64,000 nt of DNA from Ailanthus altissimus (Eukaryota > Streptophyta > Magnoliopsida > Sapindales > Simaroubaceae): assembly GCA_946807835.1 (NCBI GenBank), contig OX327711.1, forward strand, positions 11,691,501 to 11,755,500, written 5' to 3'. A program made the position numbers and the translations under genes. Below the pieces are notes generated by a model that made no database searches, was not told the DNA's origin, and was given only the letters and a program-made list of their open reading frames with translations. Below, one piece after another: positions 1 through 11,793 of this stretch (position 1 is the first letter of the stretch; every line of letters starts with the position of its first letter).

Positions 1-1450
1 CTCTAAAAAAAGTTCTTCATCACCATTCTGTTCCTCATTCCTTCTCTAGTGATGTGACTATGCAACATTGCAAAAAGAACTATTCTATTACCATCCTCAT
101 TTAAGGGTACCTTCCCTAAAGGCTCTGTCATCTTCTAAAGCTTCTAGAACTATTCTAAATTTTTTCCTCATCTACCTCAAAACTTCCTCATCCATTTTCT
201 CTTCAGAGAAATAGCTATCAAAGATAGATCTATTAGTCAAATCTATAAACGTCGATTTTTCTTCTTTGGATTGTCTTCCGCTTTTTCTTCTTCTTCATTT
301 TTCTTTTCTCCAACTTCAGCTTCCATTGTCTTTATACTCATTTCAGTTTCTAATCGAAACTCACTTAAATGGTTATTCCTCATCAAGGCATGAATTTTCC
401 CTTTGAGAGACCTCCAATTACTGATATTGTGTCTGTACTCATTATGCACAAAGTTTCGTCTGATCCCTTACATCTTTCGAAGTCAAAATGGTTCTTAGCT
501 TCTGAAAGAGGCTTTTATCCTTGTACTTTGCCTAAATTTTCTCTACAAGGATGTTAACTGTTATCAAAGATTAAGTTAACTTTCCTCTTTTCTCTTCCCT
601 ATCATTCTTTCCCTCCCACAACATCCTTCTTTAAGGCTTCACCTCTTTTCTGAGTAATTATTATTGTTATTCCTTGTAAATGACTGCCTTATCCTCTTAG
701 TCCTGAATCCATTACTTTGATTTTAAGTTCTCCACGATGTCATTGGCTTCACCGCATTTCATTAAGTATTGTCCATATCACAATTCTCAATCTCACTTAG
801 TACTTTGTTGAACCTGTTTAAGAAGCTATAAATGGTGTCATTGTCCCTTATTTCATCAAAAACAAATTAAATGTTGTCTTTCTTCTTTTCTGATTTTGCA
901 TATATTAGCTAAAAATTATATTGAAAGCTTGGTATTTAATGTTATGGAGTTTCCTTCAAGTTTCAAAACCATATTTTTAACTTGGTCCTTACAAGCTGAA
1001 AGAAAATGTGATACACTTTAACAATTCATTATCAGTGTACATGATCACCTTGGTGTTGAAATATAAAAAATGCTCCTCTAAATCTCTTATTCTATTTGGA
1101 AGCTGGGAACCATAAACTTGTGTGGCTTTGGAGCATTTTGAATTGCATCGATAGATAGATTCTATTTTATTTTCTATGCTAAAATCATAGCGTTGTCTTC
1201 CACTAGCCTTAACTTGCTTATAGTTTCTCTATACTTCTCGTCCATCTTCTTCATAATCATCGATCTCATGCTAGCTTCATCACATTGTGCCTCAATCTTT
1301 TTCTAATTCACCGCCCTCAACAAGTCATCTTTCATATCATAACGATAAGGTTGCTCATGTTGAGTACCTCTCACATGCTAATCATCTATCTTAGCACATA
1401 ATTCTTCAAATCCTTCCATAACTATCAACCATTCTCTCAGCCTTTCATTA
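1..1450 (-). mobile_element. Decayed Ty3/gypsy-type gag relic
   Basis: Read on the minus strand, this stretch gives broken gag-like peptides in several frames. One piece at about 1260-1200 contains MRSMIMKKMDEKYRETISKL. A piece near 1090-1020 reads RDLEEHFLYFNTKVIMYTD, matching the 'DPxxHLxxFxxxM' start of a plant gypsy gag domain. A piece near 850-780 contains IRDNDTIYSFLNRFNKVLS. A piece at 449-350 begins MHNEYRHNISNWRSLKGKIH, resembling the 'HxxxGHxTxxCxxLKxxIExLIxxGxL' segment that precedes the protease region. Many stops and frameshifts separate these pieces, and no reverse transcriptase is inside the window; it would lie beyond position 1. Family assignment rests on pattern memory only. 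Confidence 0.5.
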
Positions 1451-1586
1451 TTTTTCATTGTCTATTCTAGTTGCTTAAGTATTCTCGTCAAAACTCCTAC
1501 CCTAAATGTAGGAATCTCACTCGTTTTCTTGTTCTCCACTTTGTTTTACTAGTCTCCAGCTTTTTCCTCCTAGTTCGACCTGTTAG

Positions 1587-1750
1587 CTTGATTACGTCTT
1601 ACCATCCTCACTCATTTTCCTTTAAATTCAACTACTGTAGTCACTGTAAATGGTTTCCTGCGAAATAGCTTGATTATGCTTTACCATCCCCACTCTTTTT
1701 CCTCTAAATCCAACTGCTATGTGGTCGCTGTAAATGGTTTGGTTTCTGCA
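1587..1750. repeat. Diverged ~82-bp tandem duplication
   Basis: Two neighbouring units both begin AGCTTGATTA and contain TTACCATCC, CACTC and CTGTAAATGGTTT at matching positions (about 1587-1668 and 1669-1750). They are roughly 80% identical by eye. The repeat lies just upstream, in minus-strand sense, of the gag relic and may belong to that element's leader. Confidence 0.6.
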
Positions 1751-1850
1751 AACAACACCACTAAAGTTACCTAGCATAATTATTGGAATTTGTGCTTACG
1801 TGACATCTCATTGTTGTATAAATATTTTATTTTATAATATTTATACATTA

Positions 1851-4170
1851 CATTTTTATTAAATCGATAATTTTATTAATTAAATGGTACAGTGCTTGTT
1901 ACGCTACATGTATTGTATGATCTGAAGGAGTTCAAATCTAGCCTAAATAAGTTTAGACCAACGCTAAGGATTAACAATGCTGAGAATTATAATTGCTAAT
2001 AGTTGGCACTATTAAGAATTAGTATGTTATAAAAGTCAACAATATCTAAGAGTTTAGACCTTGTCTGTAATAGGACATAGACTCGAGAGTACATCATTAC
2101 TAACATAGTTGTAAGGAGTTATAACAAAAATGTTATTATACAAGTCTATTCTCAAAATCGATGTTCCTGGTCTTATTCACTTATGCGGGTCTGTTGGTGG
2201 AACCCTTTTCTAATAGACTGATGTATACTATACCTAGATGGTTGTTCTTAACTAACCATGGATTTACTGAAAGTTCGTATAGCATATAAGTATTCAGTCC
2301 TTCAGTATTCATCAATATTCAATCCTGAATACTGAACAGGCTTAACGAGGACCCTAATAGATATCCCATGAAGCCGTCAATGGTTGATCCTCTCGAGTTG
2401 AGTAGTATACGTGATCCTTTAATCTGAGCGCCATGATGGACTTGTAAGTGATGCACCATACTTTTGGTTTCACATATGTCATAGACCTTTTATGGTCTGA
2501 CCGCTATGTGTCATTAAGTATAGTCCGATGCTTATAGAGTCTGGTGTACCCATATATGAAATCTGTCAGCTCATATGGGTGAGTTATATATTTGAATGCT
2601 CTGAGACTGTATATTAGAAAAACTTATGGCCATAAGCAACAAATTCGGGAAAGGAGTTTCCAACAAGGTCAAATAATATACGCAAACATCAAACAATATC
2701 GCAAATATGTTTGTGTATATTGTTTATCGATATACGTGTCTGAAGGTAAGTTCACAGATGAGTATGTGAAAATTTGACGGTGATGATCTATATCCTAACT
2801 CCTCCAGGATATAAATGGAGGAAGGATTATACTTATGCACGATGATCTCAAATTGTATGGTCTACTACACTAATTTATAATATCCGTGACGTATACGTGA
2901 GGCATTGATCTCGAACTCATGGAACAATTTCGTTTGACAAATTGAGCGTAGACCTAGGGAGTCTCGCAATATGAAGTGTACTCGTTGTCCACTAAAGCAA
3001 CGTACCCGATTGAATAGTTCAATCCAGTAAATTCTAAAAGACCAAACATTTGGTTCATTTTTTTTCGGGTTGTACACGTGTCAAGACTTAAGAGTTAAGT
3101 ACATGAATTAATTAACAATAGTTGTTGACTAATGAGATATTAACAGGCGGCACATTATAACCTTTTTATTGTTTGACTTGAAAATTACCAAAATGACCTT
3201 ACTTGTTCATTATTTTACTCATTAAATTATTTATTGAATAAAATAATAATATATGTATGATATTATTATTTAATAGAAGTTAAACAATCATTTTTTAAAT
3301 GCATATGGCACATGTGTTTAATAGTTTAATATTGATTATATAAATTGATAAAACACTAATGCATGGGTTTGTCATTTAGTGGGGCCATATTTTACAATTG
3401 TAAATAAGAGGGAATTGTTTCTTTTTACTCACAATCCGGCCACATTCATTCCCACCATTTGTAATGCATATGTTTTATTTCATTTATTTATTGTAAACAA
3501 ATGAAACTAAAACAAAAGTAAATGGCAAGGCAATTGTTATCATACCATGTAGGCCATGTTTGTCCAATTTGGAGGGGAATGAAATAAGGGTAATAAAATT
3601 AAAGAGTTGCTTATTTTGTTAGGGGATCATATAGCCATTAAGAAGAGGTGGTGAGAGCTTTTTGTTTTCAAGTGTTGAAAGGTAATCAAAAACTCACTCT
3701 CTCATTTTGTACATCTATATTTTTTCTTTTTGGTGGCCGAACACACTACTTGCAATAAAAAAAAATATAATTTTTGTTGTTTAAATGTTAAACTTGAACA
3801 AAAACAAATTAATGACTTGTAGTAGTTCAAGTACTTAAGAGTTAAGTACATTAGTTTAAGAGTTAAACGTAAAATTTAAGAGTTAAATCATTGCTGGAAT
3901 TAAGTTTTTATTCTAGCTTTTCCAAGCCCATTGAGTTGAGGAACTAGAATTGTGAACGAGAACACTTCATGCGGTTCTTTGATTTGACGAAAATCCAAAG
4001 GCTTGCTAAGGTAATGAATTCTCAATCCTTATGTCATTTATATTTATGAGATATATGTAAAATTTATTGTATTTATCATTAGAAAATTAGTATTTCGCTC
4101 TTCCGTTGTGCTTACATATATGTGATACATATGAAAATTTGAGTAATAGACACAAACCTGAGTGCATACA
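1851..4170. repeat. Unclassified repeat-like non-coding block
   Basis: No coding region is supported here. Composition differs from the flanks: 1890-3100 is less AT-rich, with a 9-bp hairpin stem CAGTATTCA/TGAATACTG at 2303-2334. The phrase 'cttaagagttaagtacat' occurs twice (about 3088 and 3835). The 3640-4100 part looks like a transcribed LTR or leader of a plant retrotransposon. It could be the 5' LTR of the minus-strand gypsy relic next to it, but I could not find matching termini, a primer-binding site or a target duplication. Confidence 0.3.
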
Positions 4171-4668
4171 CCTTAAATTTAAAATCACTCACAATAATTT
4201 TCATGGTCTAAAGTAAAAAAAAGTCCTTTGAATCCTGCTTCAAGCGCTAAAAAGTCCTCCTTACACATCTACAAAGACACTCCGACACTCAAATCAGTAT
4301 TAAAAAAAATTAATTTTGGTGAAAGGCTAGAAAAAGCAAATTTCAGTATCAAGTTGAGAGAACATGTGGTTGTCTTTGGCAAATTTTTTATTGAATCTAA
4401 AATGAAGAAAAACTCCCTTTTATAGGTAGGATTTAAAGGAAAATTATGAATGTTCTCAGCTCTTAGATCTTCCATGTGAGCATCTGCCTGTCCTGTGGGG
4501 TTGTTTTGTTCTATTTAAGCTATCAATAGTAAATCCCATGCACTCGCTTGTACACAAGACTGCCTTTTAACTTAAATGGTTACATGACAAATTGGTTGGG
4601 CCAATTAGTTTTGGGCTCAACACTTAAAAATGAGTATCATGAAGAGTTTAATCCATTTTGTCATTCTA

Positions 4669-4716
4669 GGGATTGGGATTAGGATTGGGATTGGGATTGG
4701 GATTGGGATTGGGATT
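4669..4716 (+). repeat. (GGGATT)8 hexamer microsatellite
   Basis: Eight consecutive hexamers, seven GGGATT and one AGGATT (4681-4686). The reading is a permutation of a G3-hexamer but is neither the plant telomere repeat TTTAGGG nor the vertebrate TTAGGG. On the minus strand it reads as an SQ dipeptide run, which is a chance ORF. Confidence 0.95.
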
Positions 4717-6176
4717 GTGTTATCTCAACAAAAATATAGCATACTCCAAGTAGCAGTTCATATTTTTGCAAGAATAAGAATACAGACAAATGCAGCAAGT
4801 AGATAGATCTCAACAGATAATATAAAATGAAGAAAAGGAAAATATATAAGCACCTAGTTGTTGCTCTAAACATCATCTATCAAAGGTCTATAAAATGAAA
4901 AGTTTTGTAAGTTATCCTACAAATAGCAGTATAATAGAAGTTTTGCAGTCATAATATATCGTAGTTTCCAGTTTCTATATCACAATACATCTTAAAAAAC
5001 CAAAAAAAAATGTAAGAAGAATAAAAAGTAGCACCAAGACACTAGGAGGTGAAGCACGTGAAATTTTTGTAACCAATAACAAACTCCAATACATATACAG
5101 GAAGACCCTACATGATGTATTCCATTCAAAGCAATTAATTAGAGGAGATCTAAGAAGCACTCAAGCAATGACTTGAAGGATTTTCCAGCTTTCATACAAA
5201 CGAAAAAGATAATAAAGGAGTTCAAAAGGTGTGATATGAAAATGTGCATTACCATGCTAAAGATTAATGTCACATTTTCTTCTATTGCTCTTCAATGCAA
5301 CCTTAAAATTAGTACGGGAAATTACAATAAGAGCAGATGCATTGACAAATCAGATTAAAATTAGAACTAAGCGTAATAGTAGGAAATTTAGATTTTGGTG
5401 GCACTTAGTACTGCAAGTAAAGCTACGGAATGGATAAGTAGCTGGAAAAGCAACAGCGGTGGGTTAGGCAACAATGTAGTGGAGACTTAAATTTCTTTAG
5501 ATTATGCTGCTGCCCTGGCAATTATCCAAGAGTGTAATGAAAAAATGAAATATATATATATATACCAACCACTGTAATAGAGAGAAAAAAAATGAGATTG
5601 TTCAAGGGGAAAAAATGAATGAAATTAAAGAAATTATAACAAAGAGAGAAAATGACAAATTTTGGTTCATTGTGCTTTCTAAAAGCAATCTGGCTGTAGA
5701 TTTCTAGAAAGTAGAACGGACTGAGCTAAGAATTTTACTTTATCATAGAAATTTACTATATATGAATTTACTGGTATTTGGAAATAATTTCTAATTTGAT
5801 TAAAGTTGAGATTCTTCAACTCCAAAACCAAAGGAATCAAACATTATTTGACAATTTGTGAAGAAGAGGTCATGTTTCTCTACTGTGGATATTGAAAGAA
5901 ATACAAAGAGATGATGCAGGAGAAATGTTGCAAGTTTGCATTATTTGTTGTTTATACTAAGCGGGTATACTTGGAAAATAAAATATGCTATTGCTTTTTT
6001 TATGTTCAATCAAACAGCTCCACCTGTGAAGAAATTGTAGTTATTGCCTGACATTTCACTTTACTTCTCTCCTAACTTACATAGCAAACGATGAGAGTTT
6101 TAAAATTCTCTCTTCACCTCTCTCAATCAGAACAAAGCATGACGTTTTGATTGAAACATATGACAGGAAAATAGAG

Positions 6177-6233
6177 AAAAAGAGAGAATGGTAGGAGGGG
6201 ATAAAAGAGAGAATGGTAGGAGGGGATAAAAGA
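6177..6233. repeat. 25-bp tandem repeat, about 2.2 copies
   Basis: The unit GAATGGTAGGAGGGGATAAA, preceded by AGAGA, recurs with a period of 25 bp (GAATGG at 6186 and 6211) without mismatch. Confidence 0.9.
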
Positions 6234-6368
6234 GAGAAATAGACAGATAAATAGAGAATTAAAATGGTAGGCAGCAGTACCAATCCATGGTAGTCCTCAC
6301 ATTTGATATTGCAAGCCTTTAGAGAACACAACCATATAGAATTGGCTCATTGTACAAGAGCTTGCGAC

Positions 6369-6393
6369 TGTGTGTGCGCATGCATGCATGCGC
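6369..6393. repeat. Alternating purine-pyrimidine tract
   Basis: Twenty-five bases of strict pyrimidine-purine alternation (TG, CG and CA steps, including GCATGCATGCATGC). This composition favours Z-DNA. It lies about 370 bp downstream of the TDM1-like stop codon. Confidence 0.8.
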
Positions 6394-6759
6394 TTGTTTG
6401 TGTGTGTAAGAGTACATTTTTAATTTTTCAGAAAAGGTGTAAGGGTGTGTGTGTGCATGTGTAAGCATATTTTATGACTTGACTATTGAGATGCAGATTA
6501 GTGGCAAAGAGCTTACAAGTGCTCAATAGATGTTGAAAGATTATTATAAGTGAATAAAAATGGGCAACAATAGTTTAGAAACTCTTTTATTTATAAAAAA
6601 AAGGATATAATATTGTTGCCCCACTGGTATTTTTAGGAAGAGGAAAAATCAAAGCAAAAAGTATAAGATGAAGGATATAGATATCACCGAATATGGGCAG
6701 ATTTGCAGCGTTGCTCCTGTTTCAGTCTTTGTCTAATAACGAAAGTGAATGTGATTGCA

Positions 6760-9215
6760 CTATTGCTTCTGTTTCAATTTAGCAATTATTTTCCATGGCC
6801 GCCTTCTCCAATCTTCACTAATAGGTGATGACAAAGCAGCTACAGAATCATGTAGTCCCATTTCTGATTTTTCATTAGTTGAAGCTTGTAACTTCCCAAT
6901 AAGATTTTGGTCAGCATGAACTTCTGTATTCTCAGAAGTAGCATTCTCAAATATTAGCTTACAAACTGAACCACCAAAAGCTCTGCATTTTCTCCTCCTT
7001 TCTTTGCTATTACCAAAAACCCATGAAGATCTTGGTTGTGTAAACATTACATCTTCTTGCATATTTTCACTGGCTGGCATTTGCTTGATTGGTAGTTTCC
7101 AATTTCTACAGCCAATTGCATCCCCTCGCCCTCTTCGCTTTCTCTGTTCTTTATCATTAAATATCCCTGGTGGTTTTCTTGATTGCGCAAGTAGAAATAC
7201 TGAGTTTGTTGCAACACCAGCTGGGGAAGCACAGGTTTTCTTTTGCAAAGCACTTACTTCTATTCCTCTTGAAGTTGGAGTAGCCCCACAAGAACTATCA
7301 CATGGTTTTTCAGAGTAATATTTCCTACACATTCTGGGCATCGTGAACCTAGAATCATAATTCCTAACCTGATTTATGTAACAAGAACTGTTACTTTTAT
7401 GTTTTTCATTATCAATAGGTTGTAACATTGATTGTGACTTTAAATCAATCAGCATCTGGGAAGCACGTTCAAAGGATTTAGCATAGGACTCATCCATTTG
7501 TTCATTTCCAGATGAAGCTTTTACTGCCTGAAGCAAAGATTTCGCCTCAGCAATCCTGTTCAAATGCATCAAGCAGATTGCTAAGTTACACTGCTTGTTC
7601 TTGTCTGGTTCCAGAGACAGAGCTTTCCTGAAAGAAAATGTTCCTTTCCTCTGAGAAAAATAAAAGAGATAAAGGAAGGTGGGGGCTTGGTGTGTCATTT
7701 CAGTGCATGAAGTAACTTACATGTAATATTGTTCAGCGTTTCCATAATCATTTTGTTGTAAGTACGCCCAGGCCAAGTTCCCTAATATCCTGCATATCAG
7801 ACAACCAATATATAATTTGAAAAGAAATCTTGAATGAAGATGAGAAAGAAGAACAACAATGTATGTAAACATCCACCTTGATAACTCATGCAAAAGAGTT
7901 ATTTGAGTCTTCTTCCCCTGAGATCTAGCAACTTTTGTACCCTCTCCACCAAAAGCTATAACTTCTTCGGTTATTTTCAGTTTGCACTGAAGCAACTCAA
8001 TCTCTTCTTCAATCCTTTTAGACCTCTGTAAAGACAAAAATAATCTTTTTACCCATGCTCTTTCCCTTCCTATATCTGAATCAAACATTTCAACTAACTA
8101 ATGAATAATAATTGCTAAACATATGTAAATAAGAATTTGTTAGATCACTCTAAATATTACATATATGCCTCAATAAGAATGTTCTATGAATTTCCTATTC
8201 AGTATACCAGTTGAGCCTTACCGTGGTAATTACTTAAAAACAGCAAAGCAAAGGCAAGTTAAATCAATTAGTGTTTTGGAAGATAATAATGTTTTACCTT
8301 GTACAGTTCAAGTAGGATGTTGTCAAGAGATTCGTGAGAATCATCAGGACAGAGATGACGAAATGACTTGATGGCCTCAATTGCCTCATTTGATCGATTC
8401 AATTGTTTCAATACAACCGCCATATCCTTCAAGGCACTATCAACTCGATCCCCTGCATTGATCGCAGCCCAGAACAGGGAAATGGCCCTACTTGGATCCT
8501 TTTCAATCAACTGTAATTGGACAATTCAGTATCAGAACAGCTCACATACAGGAAGTTATTTATATTCACAAATTTCATTGAAAAAATAAATAATTAACGT
8601 ACAATATTAAGCATGTAGCTAACTTCTTTTTGGAGAAAACACAAAGGAAAGAATAAATTTACTTGAAAAGTTTTTCTTACCCAAGACATTTTTTTTAAAA
8701 CAAAAACAAGTACCGATCAATTGAGTCCCCAAAAAGCATTGTTGATATTTCCTTAAGATTTACAGAGAAAATTAGATTTAACAATTGCGAGCCCCTTCAT
8801 CAAACACACTATTCTGTAAATGATCAACTCAGTTACATGCTGTATGGCTCTCCAGAACTTGTCCAATAGAACTTCTGTTTTTTCTTAATGATTGAATTAA
8901 AAGAAAGCACTTTAGCTACTAACTGCGTTCATTATCTCAAAAAAGAAACAAGATTATACTGAATTTGTCTTCATAAACCTAAAGGAATACAGCATTATTA
9001 ATAATTCAAGAATAATAAAGAAAGAAGTACCAAATAAAAGTGAACGAAATATCAATAATCAAAACAAGGCCAAGAAATAAAAACAAAATTTTAAAGGAAA
9101 AGAGAAACGAGTTTTTGACCTGAACATGCTTGGCCCTCACATAAGGAGAGTCCCCAGCGGGGACTTTGTGAATCACATGGAAGAGCTCTTCATCGTTCTC
9201 GTTTTTCGACAGCAT
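6760..9215 (-). CDS. MS5/TDM1 (POLLENLESS 3)-like TPR protein
   Basis: Five exons join in phase to 464 residues: 9215-9120, 8510-8298, 8025-7877, 7789-7721 and 7627-6760 (TAG). All junctions are GT-AG. The N-terminus carries the family hallmark VIHKVPAGDSPYVRAKHVQ, followed by ISLFWAAINAGDRVDSALKD (exon 2). Exon 3 is a predicted coiled helix (RIEEEIELLQCKL). Residues about 153-210 form a TPR (RILGNLAWAYLQQNDYGNAE, then ALSLEPDKNKQCNLAICLMH). The C-terminal ~250 residues are low complexity and basic. The family includes Arabidopsis MS5/TDM1, needed for exit from meiosis II in pollen mother cells, and the sulfur-starvation SDI proteins. HEN1 lies upstream as in Arabidopsis At4g20900-At4g20910, so TDM1 orthology is favoured over SDI1. 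Start chosen at the first ATG before the conserved motif. Confidence 0.92.
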
Positions 9216-11793
9216 CGTGTTATTTAAGAAGACTGATCAATCAAACAAAATAAACAATTACTTCGATTGAGGTTCTGAGTCGAATTTAGTTTTAGAATTT
9301 ACAAGAATTACGCAAAATTTTCTCGGAAAGATTAAGAAAGAAAGCGAAGAAACGTAGAATAGAAGAGGGGCGTTTATAATGTTGCTAGTGGTAGCCGTTG
9401 GCTGGCTCTGCCAACACGCACGTGCTACGTCCAAATCCTCCCTCGGCTTAATTTTTTTGAATTTAGTCCCGAAACGTCTTTCTTAATTTTTCCGGGGTAT
9501 TAACACTTACTTTGAGGTACACACAAATTACATTTTTACCAGGAATTTGGTTTTAGTTACATTATTAATTTCTCTATTTAATTTAAAATATAAAAATATA
9601 AAATATTTTAATTATTTATGTGATAAAAAAAAATTAATTTTAAAAATATTTTAATCTTTTAAATTAAGTAAAAGAATTAACAGTATAATTAAAACTAAAA
9701 TTATTATTAAAATATAATTTGAGTAAATCTCAAGGATGAGTGTTAATATTCCTTTTTTCTTTTTACAAAAATTACTATTCTTACTTTTTTCCAATAAAGT
9801 TAATACTCCTAATTTTTCCCAATAAAGTTTTCAAATTGAAAACAATAATTTCAAATGACTTATTATTGCTTTTGGCCCATAAAAATGTTTTACTGGGCAA
9901 TTAGGTGATTGTGTCGTATTCATGTCATGTTGGGTAATTTTTAGAATAAATTGTTGGTTATCTGGTAAATATGTCAGATAATTATAAATAAAAACATGAG
10001 TCAGAGCCATTATATAGATATAACTTAAATGAGGTCACACCCCCCTTATTATCAAAAATGAAAATAAAATGGTGGTTACATATATACTATTGTAATAACT
10101 TGTCAAAAATTCTAAGTTTAAATTCCTCATTTTCCTTAAAAAAAAAATAAAACAATATTATGATACATTTTTTTAACCATAATTCAAATCACATTTAAGA
10201 GTGAAAAAATAAGTTGTAATACAATTATTCGATACGCGTCAAATAAATATGAGTATAAATAAATTGACATAATTAATAAATAAGTTAAATTTTTATTATT
10301 TATTTATTAATCGAATATGTATTTAAACTCTAAAATTTACAAATTCATTTAAATTGCGTTACTATTTAATTTACTGTTAATATAAATGATTTAATTCACG
10401 ATTTGTTTAAAAATAAATTTATATTTATTTGTTTAAAACTCAAATTTAATTATAAAAATTTCAAATATATAATTTAAAATTAAAACATTTATTAAAAATT
10501 CTTACTCTATTCACTATAGTATTCTACACATAGAAACACAATTCTTTTTCTGCTTCACATCCAGCTACCACTTTCACCACTTACAATATCACCACCATAC
10601 AACCTACAGATCAAATTGTTCTCCAACCATCATACAACAAAAAACCAACAAATTGATGGATCATCATCCACCAACAGCTACCACCAGCAAATTTTTTCTT
10701 CACCCAACAGTTTCAAAAATGATACCATAGGAAATAGCTGTTCTTGGTGTTGATTCGTTCTTCGACCACCGATAACAGCTGATTGTTCTTCGCCAGGACT
10801 ACCACCATCACTATAATGGATCAACAATAGCAACAGCAATGACCAAAACAATACTAGCAACAAGAGTTGAAATATCGATCCATTATTCTCCAACCACCAA
10901 CAATAGCTAAATCTTTTTCGGCCACCAAAAGCAATTGTCCATCTCTTGTACAAGAAATGATAATTTTTCTTCTGCCACCAAATGATAGTTTATTTTGTTA
11001 CATTATTTTAGTTTTATTTTAGAATCGGTTGGTGAATGTTGATTTGTTTTTTTCTTCAATTGAATGAATTTTATTTTTTTAATTGTATTTTAAAGTAATT
11101 TTATTATTAGATGAATTAAATATTTTATTTTATTTTTATATTTTTAAATTTTATTTATAATGACTTAAATGTGTTTATTCATATTAAATAAATTAAATAT
11201 TTTTGTATATACAAATCAAATTTGATGATATTATTCATTTAAAAAATTATAAATATAATCGTAAACAAATTAAATTATATATATTTATATAAATAAATTA
11301 AATTTAATTCATTTATTTAAATTTATTTAATCATATTGTGTCATTTAATCCGTATATTAAACAAATCAAATCTATGCTTGAGCCCCTAATTCATTTATAT
11401 AAACAGATCATATTCAAATATAATAAAATTTTAAATATCCTATATTGATATGATACGAATACAATTCATTTACTTAAATTGCTACCCCTAATTCACATCC
11501 CTCCAAAATACGTGTAATTTGACCTCAAGGCCTCTCTTAAACCAACTAATACTCAAAAATGACATCTTAGTCTTATGATTTGCTAAGGGTGAACCTAAAT
11601 TGCTTACTTAAGAGAGATCCAAGGACATATATATTACCCTGTGTTCATCATTTAGACATGAGCTGCTGCTTCCATGCTAAAAATGAATGATAATTAACAG
11701 AGCTGCTGTACAACTAAAAGCAAAGTTTACTCTTCCATCTGCTACTAACTATGTTGTTAGTTTCACCTTAGTTTTGTTGAAGGCAGACCCTGT
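9216..11793. other. Intergenic region, TDM1-like promoter to HEN1 3' end
   Basis: The first ~200 bases left of the TDM1-like start form its promoter and 5' untranslated region. They include a palindromic G-box CACGTG at 9419-9424. From 9440 to 11500 the DNA is very AT-rich and without supported genes. About 10560-10960 has diffuse repeats of CCACCA and AACAATAGC type that give chance ORFs. 11500-11793 is presumably HEN1 3' flank. Confidence 0.6.
9419..9424. promoter_or_regulatory. G-box (CACGTG) upstream of TDM1-like gene
   Basis: Perfect palindromic CACGTG about 205 bp upstream of the start codon, inside GCACGTGCTACGT, which holds a second ACGT core. G-boxes bind plant bZIP and bHLH factors. 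The functional role here is inferred. Confidence 0.4.

Larger units (their letters stand above)
4171..6759. other. Intergenic, non-coding, with simple repeats
   Basis: Only short chance ORFs occur here, without recognisable domains or codon bias. The stretch includes a GGGATT array (4669-4716), a TA run (5551-5564), a 25-bp tandem repeat (6177-6233) and an alternating purine-pyrimidine run (6369-6393). Its right end must hold the 3' untranslated region of the TDM1-like gene, which ends at 6760. Confidence 0.6.

Noticed and set aside
4679..4876. Minus-strand ORF ending in an SQ repeat
   Set aside because: The SQ run is just the translated GGGATT microsatellite; the rest has no domain.
10678..10953. 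Leucine-rich minus-strand ORF as a membrane protein
   Set aside because: It arises from CAACAAT/CCACCA-type low-complexity DNA and lacks a credible gene structure.
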